NCBI RefSeq assembly: GCF_004217445.1
Contig: NZ_SHKX01000011.1
Coordinates: 213,526-277,525 of the forward strand
Origin: Fluviicoccus keumensis
GTDB lineage: Bacteria > Pseudomonadota > Gammaproteobacteria > Pseudomonadales > Moraxellaceae
Length of the DNA: 64,000 bases
Direction: 5' to 3'
This document shows positions 17,586-26,479 of the stretch, in pieces. The notes beneath the pieces were generated by a model. The model made no database searches. It was not told the DNA's origin and saw only the letters and a list, made by a program, of their open reading frames with translations. A program made the position numbers and the translations under genes. Position 1 is the first letter of the stretch. The number at the start of each line of letters is the position of its first letter.

Positions 17586-20500
17586 ATGACAATAAAAATG
17601 CGAATTGCCCCAGCCCCATTCCGGCTTAAGCCGGCGCTTCTGAATACCGGTCTCCTGACTCTGATCTCGCTGACATTGGCAGCTTGTGGTGGCGGAGGCG
17701 GGTTAGATGATTCCGAGAACACTACACCGGATACCGAGTTGCGGGCGATGGTGAGCGCCGTGGTTCCTGAGGCGGATCCGACCGCCGGGCGGGCATTGCC
17801 AAAAATCTCGGACGCGGTGCCGACGTTGGGTAGGGCGCTATTTTTTTCCAAGTCCCTAAGCGGTGATCGCGATACGGCCTGCGCCTCCTGCCATCACCCG
17901 TTATTGGCAGGCACGGATTCGCTTTCGCTTCCGGTGGGTGTGAATGCGGTAAATCCCGATCTTCTGGGGCCTGGGCGCACCTTGCTTTATGTTCCTACCG
18001 ATGACCCCGTTCCGGGAAACGGTCCCAATGTTCCTCGCAACTCACCGACGACCTTCAATATTGCCCTGTACGATCGCGCCATGTTCCATGACGGCCGTGC
18101 ATTCATCCTGGATCCGGATACCAAGCCTAATGGGGCCGGGCAATCCATTCGCACGCCTGACAGCCTGTTACAACAGGCCGACCCGCTGGCAGGCGCTAAC
18201 CTGACCGAGGGCCAGGCGCGTTTTCCGGTGACATCCCTTTTCGAGATGCGTGGTTTTGGTGAGTTTTCGACGCTGAGTAACGATGCTTTACGTGCCGCGA
18301 TTGTTAGTCGTCTGAAAAGCAATTCTCAATGGGTCTCCCGTTTCAAGACAGCATTCAATATTACCGGCACCCCTGATCAGGTTGTTACCTTTGAACGGGT
18401 TACGAAAGCCTTGTCCGACTATCAGCGTTCACAGATATTTGTCAGCTCGCCATGGTTGAAATATCGCCAAGGCGATAATGCAGCAATTACGGATCTTGCC
18501 AAGACGGGCGCCAAGTTATTTTTCAAGCCAATCAGTAATGGTGGAGCGGGTTGTGTCAGTTGTCATTCCGGCTCACATTTCACCGATGAAAAATTCCATG
18601 TCTCCGGCTTTCCGCAGCTCGGTCGCGGCAAGAATACCTTTGGCGAAGATGACGGACGTCGTGAAGTTACCCAGTCGGACTCCGATATTTTTGCCTTTCG
18701 GACGCCTTCATTACTCAATGCATCTCGTACGGCACCTTTTGGCCATGCCGGGTCATTCACGACGCTTTATGAGACCATTGCTTATCATGTCAATCCTGAG
18801 GCCGGGTTGTCCACGTATGATTTCAGTCTGAAGTCCTTGGATCAATTCAGGGATTTGACGGTAACGTACCCCCGTGTCAAGACGAATACACAGGATGTGG
18901 TGGCTCAATTTAAAAAGTCGCCTGATTATGTATTGTTGAATAATCCGGCGTTAACGCCTACTGATATATCGGCATTGGTGGCTTTTGTTCAGACCTTAAC
19001 TGATTACCGCTTGGCGGATAGTTCTGCTCTTCAGCCGTGGATTGCGTCGGATGTATTGGGGGATAACCCGGACGGTCAAATGTTGACACCGTGTTTTTCG
19101 AACCCAGGTCTGGGGGCCGCCTGTCTGAATACAGGTGGGGGGGGGACAGGAACTTCAACTCCAGCGGACTTCAACGAGCTTTCTGCTACAGGTGGTGTAG
19201 CGATTCCACCGGTGACTCTCGCTGTCTCAACACGCGTGCTGGCAAATGCGGTTAACTGTCCTGATGGTCGTGGTGCGGTAAACCAGAAGCAGCGTCGTTT
19301 TGTGACGGCAACCGGAGCGTTGGATTTTTCTCATACGTTTGCGTTGAATATCGATAGCTATATCCGAGAGGATAACGTTAGTGTCAATGCATCCAATCTA
19401 GCGGGTTTGGCAGTTGGCGATATTAACGCTGACTGTTGGCCGGATGTCGTTTTTGCTTCCGGCCTGGACGGAGTTGTGACGTATCTGAATGACCAAGGCA
19501 AGGGCTGGATCCCCTCGTCGTCATTACCAAAGCATATTGATGCCGGGCTTGTGACGAGCTTGGGCATCGCCGACATTGACGGAGATTACAAGTCAGACGT
19601 CGTCTATGGTAATTTTCTCGGACAAAAGCTTTATATTCTTGAAAATCGATGGCCGTCATTCATCATTCATGATGAGAGCCAGACGAACATCAGTCCTGCC
19701 CACAATACTTACGGCATGGCTTTTGGTGATTATGATAATGACGGGGATGTTGATATGTTGACCGGACATTGGACCGATAAGTCGAATATCGCTCGCTCTG
19801 GTCATTTACGAGAAAATATGGGTGACTGGAAGTTCTCCTCACGTGATGCGAGTAAAGGCTTGGTCGGTCTGGTAAACAGTAACGATTTTTCCTTCTCGCC
19901 AAACTTTGCCGATATCAACAACGACGGCAAGCTCGATATACTGTTTACGGGAGACTTCAAGAATAGTCAGGTCTTCATCAACAACGGCAACGGTTTTACC
20001 CGTACCACGGATCCCACGGTCATTACCGATGAAAACGGTATGGGTGCCGCGGTTGGCGATTTTGATAACGACGGCGATCTGGATTGGTTTGTCGGCTCGA
20101 TATATGGATCAAAGACTCCCTCAATACCCGTCTATGGAATTACCGGCAATCGTATGTATCGTAATGACGGTAAAGGGGGCTTGACGGATGTGACGGATAG
20201 CGCCGGTGTTCGTGATGGAGGCTGGGCTTGGGGAACATGTGCCGCTGACTTTGATAATGATGGTGATCTGGATATTTTCCAAGTGAACGGATATATCCTT
20301 CCGGATCAGGTTGTGGACTATTTGTTAGCAACTTTTCCAGGTAAGGAGGATGAGTCAAGATTAAGAGAGCTGCAGAATATTTATTCGGTCTTCCTGAACG
20401 ATACTTCCCGTCTGTTCATCAACAACGGAGCCGGTGTGTTCACGGAAGAAGCGGCGGCCTGGGGGCTGGATGACACGCGTCAAGGTCGTGGGATTTCCTG

Positions 20501-20879
20501 TCTGGATGTGGATCGCGACGGCGATATCGATATTGTCACGGCGAATCACCTGGACAAACCCAGCTTGCGCTTGAACCAGGTTGCCGGTCGTCCGGATTCC
20601 CATTTCCTGCAGGTGCGTCTGGTCGGCATTAGCCCGAACACGGAAGCATTGGGTGCCCGTGTCTACATCACGGTTGGCGGCAAGACCCAGATGCGTGAGG
20701 TCAGCCTGGGCAGCAATTATCTGGGGAATAATCCGGCCGAGGTTCACTTCGGAACCGGAACCTCGACACGGATTGATGAATTGAAAATTGTCTGGCCGGG
20801 CGGTTCGAAAACCACGGTCATGACCGGCGTGGATGCGGATCGCTTTCTGGTGATCGGACATCCGGATATCCCCCGCTGA
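17586..20879 (+). CDS. Lipoprotein fusing a MauG/CcpA-type di-heme peroxidase to FG-GAP repeats and an ASPIC/UnbV domain
   Basis: 1097 residues from the ATG at 17586 (17598 is also possible). A lipoprotein signal ends LTLAAC with Cys-34 the lipidation site. Residues ~75-480 form a bacterial di-heme cytochrome c peroxidase/MauG domain: heme motifs CASCH (99-103) and CVSCH (323-327), plus the family phrase FHDGRAF. A linker with a Gly run, encoded by nine consecutive G at 19137-19145, precedes a second half of FG-GAP/VCBS repeats (DYDNDGDVD, DINNDGKLD, DFDNDGDLD, DVDRDGDID). These lead to a C-terminal ASPIC/UnbV-like domain (GARVYITVGGKTQMREVSLG, then VHFGTGTSTRIDELKIVWPGG). It is likely anchored in the outer membrane and acts in the periplasm or on the surface. 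Substrate unknown. It interrupts the usual clpX-lon order. Confidence 0.85.
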   Translation: MTIKMRIAPAPFRLKPALLNTGLLTLISLTLAACGGGGGLDDSENTTPDTELRAMVSAVVPEADPTAGRALPKISDAVPTLGRALFFSKSLSGDRDTACASCHHPLLAGTDSLSLPVGVNAVNPDLLGPGRTLLYVPTDDPVPGNGPNVPRNSPTTFNIALYDRAMFHDGRAFILDPDTKPNGAGQSIRTPDSLLQQADPLAGANLTEGQARFPVTSLFEMRGFGEFSTLSNDALRAAIVSRLKSNSQWVSRFKTAFNITGTPDQVVTFERVTKALSDYQRSQIFVSSPWLKYRQGDNAAITDLAKTGAKLFFKPISNGGAGCVSCHSGSHFTDEKFHVSGFPQLGRGKNTFGEDDGRREVTQSDSDIFAFRTPSLLNASRTAPFGHAGSFTTLYETIAYHVNPEAGLSTYDFSLKSLDQFRDLTVTYPRVKTNTQDVVAQFKKSPDYVLLNNPALTPTDISALVAFVQTLTDYRLADSSALQPWIASDVLGDNPDGQMLTPCFSNPGLGAACLNTGGGGTGTSTPADFNELSATGGVAIPPVTLAVSTRVLANAVNCPDGRGAVNQKQRRFVTATGALDFSHTFALNIDSYIREDNVSVNASNLAGLAVGDINADCWPDVVFASGLDGVVTYLNDQGKGWIPSSSLPKHIDAGLVTSLGIADIDGDYKSDVVYGNFLGQKLYILENRWPSFIIHDESQTNISPAHNTYGMAFGDYDNDGDVDMLTGHWTDKSNIARSGHLRENMGDWKFSSRDASKGLVGLVNSNDFSFSPNFADINNDGKLDILFTGDFKNSQVFINNGNGFTRTTDPTVITDENGMGAAVGDFDNDGDLDWFVGSIYGSKTPSIPVYGITGNRMYRNDGKGGLTDVTDSAGVRDGGWAWGTCAADFDNDGDLDIFQVNGYILPDQVVDYLLATFPGKEDESRLRELQNIYSVFLNDTSRLFINNGAGVFTEEAAAWGLDDTRQGRGISCLDVDRDGDIDIVTANHLDKPSLRLNQVAGRPDSHFLQVRLVGISPNTEALGARVYITVGGKTQMREVSLGSNYLGNNPAEVHFGTGTSTRIDELKIVWPGGSKTTVMTGVDADRFLVIGHPDIPR

Positions 20880-20883
20880 TCCA

Positions 20884-20915
20884 CCGGGTCCCGCAGCGTC
20901 TGCTGCGGGACCCGG
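20884..20915 (+). terminator. Strong hairpin after the peroxidase-ASPIC gene
   Basis: CCGGGTCCCGCAGC and GCTGCGGGACCCGG form a perfect 14-bp stem with loop GTCT, followed by a short TTT. It separates the lipoprotein gene from lon. Confidence 0.7.
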
Positions 20916-21053
20916 TTTCCGGCCGTCAGTCAGGTCCGGAACACAAAAAAAGTCTCCCTCTCCCTTGTAATTTCCCGACTTCTCCCTAAAACAGTTATTT
21001 GAGATGGCAAATTTTTTGCAGCCATAAACAGACGGTTGTCCCATTCAGGTTGA

Positions 21054-23474
21054 ATGCATATGTACGAATCAAATCTGCTGGATCTCCCGCTGCTGCCCCT
21101 GCGCGATGTGGTGGTGTTTCCCCATATGGTCATCCCGCTTTTTGTCGGGCGAGAAAAGTCCATTCAGGCCCTGGAAGTGGCGATGAATGGCGACAAGCAG
21201 ATTTTCCTCGCGGCCCAGCGTGATGCCGGTGATGATGATCCCGGTCGCGACGCCCTCTATGACGTCGGTACGGTCGCGCAAATCCTGCAATTGCTGAAGT
21301 TGCCCGATGGTACGGTAAAGGTGCTGGTCGAAGGCCAGTACCGCGGCAAGCTGGACAGCCTGGCGGATACCGGCAGTTACTGGCTGGCCACCCTGGCGCG
21401 CGTGCCCCACGGGAATCTCAAGGACAATGAAGGCGAAGTGCTGGCGCGCTCGCTGCTGAACGAATTTGAACAGTACGTAAAGCTGGCCAAGAAAGTGGCT
21501 CCGGAAGTGTTGAATTCGGTGAACTCCATTCGTGAGCCGGAACGCTTGGCCGATACCATTGCCGCGCATTTGTCGTTGAAGCTGGAAGAAAAGCAGGAAA
21601 TCCTCGACATCACCGATATCCAGCAACGGGTCGAACACCTGATGGGCATCATGGAATCGGAGATCGATATCCTGAAGGTGGAAAAGCGCATTCGCGGCCG
21701 GGTCAAGAAGCAGATGGAAAAGAGCCAGCGCGAGTACTACCTGAACGAACAGATCAAGGCGATCCAGAAAGAGTTGGGTGATCTGGGCTCCGAAGGCGGC
21801 GGTCCGGAAAACGAGATCGCCGAACTGGAAATGCGCATCGACAAGGCCGGCATGCCCGCTGAAGCCAAGAAGAAGGTTGAAAGCGAGCTGAAGAAGCTGA
21901 AGATGATGCCGCCGATGTCTGCCGAAGCGACGGTGGTGCGTGGTTACATTGACTGGATGATCAGCGTCCCGTGGAAGAAGCGCAGCCGCATTGGCATTGA
22001 CCTGAAGGCGGCGCGCCAGATTCTGGATGCCGATCACTATGGCCTTGAAGAGGTCAAGGAGCGGATTCTGGAATTCCTGGCCGTGCAGTCGCGCGTGAAG
22101 AAGTTGCAGGGCCCGGTGTTGTGCCTGGTCGGGCCTCCCGGCGTCGGCAAGACGTCCCTGGGCCAGTCCATCGCCAAGGCCACCAAGCGCGAGTTTGTGC
22201 GCATGGCGCTGGGCGGTGTGCGTGATGAGGCCGAGATTCGCGGCCATCGCCGTACCTATATCGGCTCCATGCCCGGCAAGCTGGTGCAGAAGCTGGCCAA
22301 GGTTGGCGTGAAGAATCCGCTCTTCCTGCTGGATGAAATCGACAAGATGAGTTCGGACATGCGCGGTGACCCGTCATCCGCCATGCTGGAAGTGCTGGAT
22401 CCCGAGCAGAACAGCCATTTCAACGATCACTATCTCGACGTGGACTACGATCTGTCCGAAGTAATGTTCATTTGCACCGCCAACTCCATGAACATTCCGG
22501 CGCCGTTGCTCGACCGCATGGAAGTCATCCGTCTGCCTGGTTATACCGAAGACGAGAAGGTGGCGATTGCCCGTCAGTATCTGGTGCCGAAACAGATTCA
22601 GGCCGCCGGCTTGAAGGCCAGTGAGCTGACCGTGGAAGACTCTGCCGTACGCGAACTGATTCGCCGCTATACCCGCGAGTCCGGCGTGCGTAATCTGGAA
22701 CGCGAGATTTCCAAGATCTGCCGCAAGGTGGTGAAGGAAGCGGTGTTGGGCGAGGGCGCGCCGCATACCGTGGTCAATGCGGAGAATCTGGAAAAATACT
22801 GCGGCGTCTACAAGTTCAATTATGGCAAGGCCGAAGAGAAGGACCAGATTGGTCAGGTGACCGGACTGGCCTGGACCTCGGTGGGCGGCGAGTTGTTGAC
22901 GATCGAGGCGGTAAGCACGCCGGGTAAGGGCCATTACACCATGACCGGCTCGCTGGGCGATGTGATGCAGGAATCGATCAAGGCGGCCCTGACCGTGGTG
23001 CGTTCGCGTTCGCGGATGCTGGGGATTTCTCCCGAGTTCCACGAGAAGAACGACCTGCACATCCACATGCCGGAAGGGGCGACGCCAAAGGATGGTCCCA
23101 GCGCCGGTATCGGCATGTGTACCGCGATGGTGTCGGTCCTGACGCAGATCCCGGTGCGCGCCGATGTGGCGATGACCGGCGAAATCACGCTGCGCGGTCA
23201 AGTGCTGCCGATCGGCGGTTTGAAGGAGAAGCTGCTGGCGGCGCATCGCGGCGGCATCAAGACGGTGATCATTCCCGAGGAGAACGCCCGTGATCTGAAG
23301 GAAATCCCGGATAACATCAAGGCCGACCTGACGATCAAGACCGTAAAATGGATCGATGAGGTACTGGCGATTGCCCTGACGCGCCAACCCGAGCCCCTGC
23401 CTGAAGCCATTCCCGCCGCACCGCTGGCGGCGGCTGAGGAGGCGGAAGACAAGGAGCGGGCCAGCCGTCATTAA
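21054..23474 (+). CDS. lon: ATP-dependent Lon protease
   Basis: 806 residues (ATG at 21054; a second ATG two codons later is equally plausible). The N-terminal LON substrate-binding domain begins LPLLPLRDVVVFPHM. A coiled-coil region follows (KQMEKSQREYYLNEQIKAIQKE is typical Lon). The AAA+ module has Walker A GPPGVGKTS and Walker B LFLLDEIDKM. The C-terminal S16 protease domain shows catalytic Ser in PKDGPSAGIGM and Lys in GGLKEKLLAA. It degrades misfolded and regulatory proteins in the cytoplasm. Upstream is the hairpin-terminated lipoprotein gene; no clear heat-shock promoter is seen there. A good terminator follows. Confidence 0.97.
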   Translation: MHMYESNLLDLPLLPLRDVVVFPHMVIPLFVGREKSIQALEVAMNGDKQIFLAAQRDAGDDDPGRDALYDVGTVAQILQLLKLPDGTVKVLVEGQYRGKLDSLADTGSYWLATLARVPHGNLKDNEGEVLARSLLNEFEQYVKLAKKVAPEVLNSVNSIREPERLADTIAAHLSLKLEEKQEILDITDIQQRVEHLMGIMESEIDILKVEKRIRGRVKKQMEKSQREYYLNEQIKAIQKELGDLGSEGGGPENEIAELEMRIDKAGMPAEAKKKVESELKKLKMMPPMSAEATVVRGYIDWMISVPWKKRSRIGIDLKAARQILDADHYGLEEVKERILEFLAVQSRVKKLQGPVLCLVGPPGVGKTSLGQSIAKATKREFVRMALGGVRDEAEIRGHRRTYIGSMPGKLVQKLAKVGVKNPLFLLDEIDKMSSDMRGDPSSAMLEVLDPEQNSHFNDHYLDVDYDLSEVMFICTANSMNIPAPLLDRMEVIRLPGYTEDEKVAIARQYLVPKQIQAAGLKASELTVEDSAVRELIRRYTRESGVRNLEREISKICRKVVKEAVLGEGAPHTVVNAENLEKYCGVYKFNYGKAEEKDQIGQVTGLAWTSVGGELLTIEAVSTPGKGHYTMTGSLGDVMQESIKAALTVVRSRSRMLGISPEFHEKNDLHIHMPEGATPKDGPSAGIGMCTAMVSVLTQIPVRADVAMTGEITLRGQVLPIGGLKEKLLAAHRGGIKTVIIPEENARDLKEIPDNIKADLTIKTVKWIDEVLAIALTRQPEPLPEAIPAAPLAAAEEAEDKERASRH

Positions 23475-23492
23475 GCGGTCAGCACGACGGAG

Positions 23493-23516
23493 GGGGGCGT
23501 TAAACGCCCCCTTTTT
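23493..23516 (+). terminator. Rho-independent terminator of lon
   Basis: GGGGGCGT, loop TAA, ACGCCCCC, then TTTTT; a compact 8-bp GC-rich stem about 20 bases after the lon stop. Confidence 0.85.
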
Positions 23517-23548
23517 CATGCGAAAACGGGGGGCTGGCGCGGAATGTT

Positions 23549-23577
23549 TTTCCAGCGCGCACCCAAACCGGTAAAAT
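23549..23577 (+). promoter_or_regulatory. Possible promoter of the PhaC-like gene
   Basis: TTTCCA at 23549-23554 and TAAAAT at 23572-23577 with a 17-base spacer, about 45 bases ahead of the ATG at 23624. Confidence 0.4.
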
Positions 23578-23623
23578 CGGGCGATGTCGTCCGAAACTCC
23601 TTCATCCAGCCTACAGGTGTTAC

Positions 23624-24829
23624 ATGAGCCCAAGCCGAATCGAACGCGCTTCCCGCCTGGCGAAGACCAGCGCCGCCTTTGTGAAGAATGCCGTCCAGCG
23701 CCGGGTCAACAAGGAAAACTATATCCTTTCCGACAAGACCGAGAACGAGGTTATCCTGCGTGACGGCATCATGTCGGTCAAATACTACAAGCCGCTGGAC
23801 ACCGAGACCGTGACGCTGGAAGGCGGGCAGACGCTGCATGTGCGTCGTCGCCGTTTCGCCATTCCGCTGGTGATGGTGCCGCCGCTGGGTGTGTTTGCCT
23901 GGATTTTCGACCTGCTGGCCGACCGCAGCATGATCCGCTATTTTCTGGCGCATGGTTTTGAGGTCTATCTGATCGACTGGGGCAAGCCCGGGCCGGAAGA
24001 CGCCGGCCTGTCGCTGGAAACCTACACCGTGGACTGGTTTCCCAAAGCGCTGCAAGCCATCCGCCAACACAGCGGCAGCGAGGAAGTCTCGTTGATGGGG
24101 TATTGCATGGGTGGCCTGCTGTCACTGCTGTATCTGGGCGTCAGCAAGGATGAGAAGGTGGCCAACCTGATCACCATCGCCAGCCCGATTGATACTTACA
24201 AGGCCAATGCCTTTGCCGGACCGCTGGGGCGCGCCCTGGCCTGGCCCGCCAGCCTGGTGAAGAACAAGACCGGCTTCCAGCTCGACAAGTTGTCCGAGCA
24301 GGCCTTCCACGTGCCCGGCAAGACACTGTCCATCCTGTTCAAGATGACCAATCCGTTGGGCGTGGCCGCCAGCTATGTCGAGCTGATCCGCAACATGGCT
24401 GATGATGACTATGTGGCGCGCTACATGACCATGAACGAATGGTTCACCAACATGCCCGATTATCCGGGCGCCACGGTACAGGAAATGACCCGGAAAATGG
24501 GCATCTATAACCGTTTCGCCAAGGGCAAGATCCGCATCGGCGACAGCCATGTGGCGGACCTGTCGGCGGTAAAGTGCAATCTGCTGGCGTTTGCCGGGGA
24601 CAATGACAAAATCGTCAGCATTGCCGGTGCGCGGGCGATCATGACGGTGGTCAGCTCGACCGACAAGGCGTTCCATATTGTGCCCGGCGGCCACGCCGGG
24701 GTGTTCACCGGCAGCCGGGCGGTCCATACCACCTGGAATATCAGCAAGGATTGGCTGCAGCTGCGTTCGCGCCCCATTCCCCGTCCGGAAGGGCAGGGCG
24801 AGACCGGCTCCGCCGGGCAGGTGGCCTGA
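23624..24829 (+). CDS. PhaC-like alpha/beta-hydrolase (poly-hydroxyalkanoate synthase family)
   Basis: 401 residues, the size of class III PhaC catalytic subunits and shorter than class I enzymes. It has the synthase-type lipase box GYCMGG with Cys in place of Ser, the Asp segment FAGDNDKIVS and the His segment PGGHAGVFTG, so a full Cys-Asp-His triad is present. The family phrases VPPLGVFAWIFDL and FEVYLIDWGKP are conserved. Family members polymerise hydroxyacyl-CoA thioesters, but a PhaE or PhaR partner and phaA/phaB genes are absent here. Polymer synthesis is therefore not proven and an acyl-transfer role remains possible. The gamma-carbonic anhydrase gene starts 1 base after its stop, so the two are probably co-translated. 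Confidence 0.75.
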   Translation: MSPSRIERASRLAKTSAAFVKNAVQRRVNKENYILSDKTENEVILRDGIMSVKYYKPLDTETVTLEGGQTLHVRRRRFAIPLVMVPPLGVFAWIFDLLADRSMIRYFLAHGFEVYLIDWGKPGPEDAGLSLETYTVDWFPKALQAIRQHSGSEEVSLMGYCMGGLLSLLYLGVSKDEKVANLITIASPIDTYKANAFAGPLGRALAWPASLVKNKTGFQLDKLSEQAFHVPGKTLSILFKMTNPLGVAASYVELIRNMADDDYVARYMTMNEWFTNMPDYPGATVQEMTRKMGIYNRFAKGKIRIGDSHVADLSAVKCNLLAFAGDNDKIVSIAGARAIMTVVSSTDKAFHIVPGGHAGVFTGSRAVHTTWNISKDWLQLRSRPIPRPEGQGETGSAGQVA

Positions 24830-24830
24830 G

Positions 24831-25370
24831 ATGGCGATTCGTCCCTTTGACGGTATCCGACCGGTTGTGGCCGAAAGCTGCTATGTCGATGACACGGCGG
24901 TGGTGATCGGCGATGTGGAACTGGCGGATTCCGTGTCGGTCTGGCCGATGGCGGTGATTCGCGGCGACGTCAACAGCATCCGCATCGGCGAGGGTTCCAA
25001 TATCCAGGACTTCGCCATGCTGCACGTGACACACAAGCGTCCGGCCGATCCCGAGGGCGCGCCGCTGGTGATCGGCAAGCGGGTTACGATCGCCCATCAT
25101 GTGTCCTTGCATGGCTGCACCATTGGTGACGAAGTACTGATCGGCATCGGCAGCATCGTGATGGATCGCGTGGTGATTGAGCCGCGCGTACTCGTCGGTG
25201 CGGGCAGTCTGGTGCCGCCCGGCAAGCGTCTGGAGTCCGGTTGGCTCTATATCGGCAATCCGGTGAAAAAGGCCCGGCCGCTGACCGAGGGTGAGTTGGC
25301 CTGGTTCCGGTATTCAGCGGAACATTACATACGCCTGGCGGGCAAGCACGCCGCCAGCCGGGAGGAGTGA
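24831..25370 (+). CDS. Gamma-class carbonic anhydrase family protein (YrdA/PaaY-like)
   Basis: 179 residues from the ATG at 24831, immediately after the PhaC-like gene. It is a left-handed beta-helix protein of hexapeptide repeats (for example VVIGDVELADSVSVWPMAVIRGD). Conserved metal-binding histidines are visible in LHVTH and TIAHHVSLHGCTIG. YrdA-type proteins bind Zn and form trimers; carbonic anhydrase activity is often weak or absent, and PaaY relatives are thioesterases. GGAGGAG at its 3' end serves as the ribosome-binding site of the next gene, so this is one operon. Confidence 0.88.
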   Translation: MAIRPFDGIRPVVAESCYVDDTAVVIGDVELADSVSVWPMAVIRGDVNSIRIGEGSNIQDFAMLHVTHKRPADPEGAPLVIGKRVTIAHHVSLHGCTIGDEVLIGIGSIVMDRVVIEPRVLVGAGSLVPPGKRLESGWLYIGNPVKKARPLTEGELAWFRYSAEHYIRLAGKHAASREE

Positions 25371-25372
25371 CC

Positions 25373-25936
25373 ATGGATGCACTAGATGCCTTGCTGACCC
25401 GGAGTTCCATCGGCGGCTTGACGGACCCCGCGCCCGATGAAGCTACGCTGACGGATGCGTTCCGGGCGGCGCTGCGCGCGCCGGATCACCGGATGTTGCG
25501 TCCGTGGCGCTATCTGGTGGTGCGCGGTGCTGCCCGCACGGCCCTGGGACAGGCGTTCCTGCAGGCCGCCCTGAAGGATACGCCGGATCTGGGCGAGACC
25601 GAGCGCAACCGCTTGCTGGCGATGCCGTTGCGGGCGCCGCTGATCGTGGTTGCCGTGCTGTCTCCACGTGTCGATGACAAGGTGCCCGAGTACGAGCAAG
25701 TGCTGAGCGCCGGCGCGGCGGTGCAGAACTTCCTGCTGGCGATTCACGCGGCAGGATTTGCCGCCATGTGGCGCACCGGCTGGATGGCCGTGCACCCGAC
25801 GGTGCATGCGGCCTTGGGGCTGCAGGCCGGTGAAACAATCGCCGGATTTGTCTATTGCGGAACGGCATCATCCGCCTCGCGCACACCCGCGTCGTTGCCG
25901 CTTGCCGAGTTTGTACGGGAGTGGACCGGCGCATGA
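25373..25936 (+). CDS. Nitroreductase family protein (YdjA-like)
   Basis: 187 residues from the ATG at 25373, five bases after GGAGGAG (the upstream GTG at 25367 overlaps that site and is less likely). Single-domain FMN-dependent nitroreductase fold: an N-terminal RSS motif region binding FMN phosphate (LLTRSSIGGL), APDHRMLRPWRY as in YdjA, and a GAAVQNFLLAIHAAGFAAMWRTG core. The physiological substrate of this subfamily is unknown. It overlaps the next gene by 4 bases (ATGA). Confidence 0.88.
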   Translation: MDALDALLTRSSIGGLTDPAPDEATLTDAFRAALRAPDHRMLRPWRYLVVRGAARTALGQAFLQAALKDTPDLGETERNRLLAMPLRAPLIVVAVLSPRVDDKVPEYEQVLSAGAAVQNFLLAIHAAGFAAMWRTGWMAVHPTVHAALGLQAGETIAGFVYCGTASSASRTPASLPLAEFVREWTGA

Positions 25937-26388
25937 AGACGGCCGGTGATCTGGCGGCCTACTTGTCGCGGCATATCCCGCTCAGCCGCGCCATGGGCGT
26001 GCAGGTTGAGGCCTATGACGGCGTCAGCCTGACGCTTTCTGCGCCGCTGTCACTGAATCACAATGACAAGAATACCGGGTTCGCGGGCAGCATCGGCAGC
26101 CTTGCGTCCTTGTCCGGCTGGGGACTGATGATGCTGTGGGCCGACAATTTCGGCCCCTGCCAAGCGGCGATTGCCCGAGCCGGGATTGAATACCGGCGCC
26201 CGGTGCAAAGCGATTTCCGCGCCGTGGCCTGTCTGCCGTCGCAGGCCGAAATTGACGCCTTCCATGACATTTTCCGGGTGAAGGGCCGCGCCCGGTTGCC
26301 GGTCCGGATCGAGGTGCTGGACCACGAAGGACTCGCCGCCGTGCAGGAAGCGGTGTATGCTGTCTGGCGTTTACCGGTGTCTGTCTGA
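25933..26388 (+). CDS. YiiD C-terminal-type thioesterase-fold protein
   Basis: 151 residues from the ATG at 25933, which overlaps the stop of the nitroreductase gene. The hot-dog-fold pattern VEAYDGVSLTLSAPLSLNHNDKNTGFAGSI is typical of the YiiD_C putative thioesterase family, here as a stand-alone domain without the acetyltransferase half found in YiiD. It is the last gene of the phaC-like/carbonic anhydrase/nitroreductase operon. Given the acyl-CoA-handling first gene, an acyl-thioesterase activity is plausible but not shown. Confidence 0.8.
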   Translation: MKTAGDLAAYLSRHIPLSRAMGVQVEAYDGVSLTLSAPLSLNHNDKNTGFAGSIGSLASLSGWGLMMLWADNFGPCQAAIARAGIEYRRPVQSDFRAVACLPSQAEIDAFHDIFRVKGRARLPVRIEVLDHEGLAAVQEAVYAVWRLPVSV

Positions 26389-26479
26389 ATCCGGCCCTTT
26401 TTCAGGGATTGAACAAAGAATATACATGTCATCAGGCGTATGATGACTAGATCACATTCTATGCATCCCTGAACCGAAC

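Noticed and set aside
20916..21053. Heat-shock promoter for lon
   Set aside because: CTTGTAA and CCCTAAAA are present at roughly suitable spacing but the -10 diverges too far from CCCCATNT to call.
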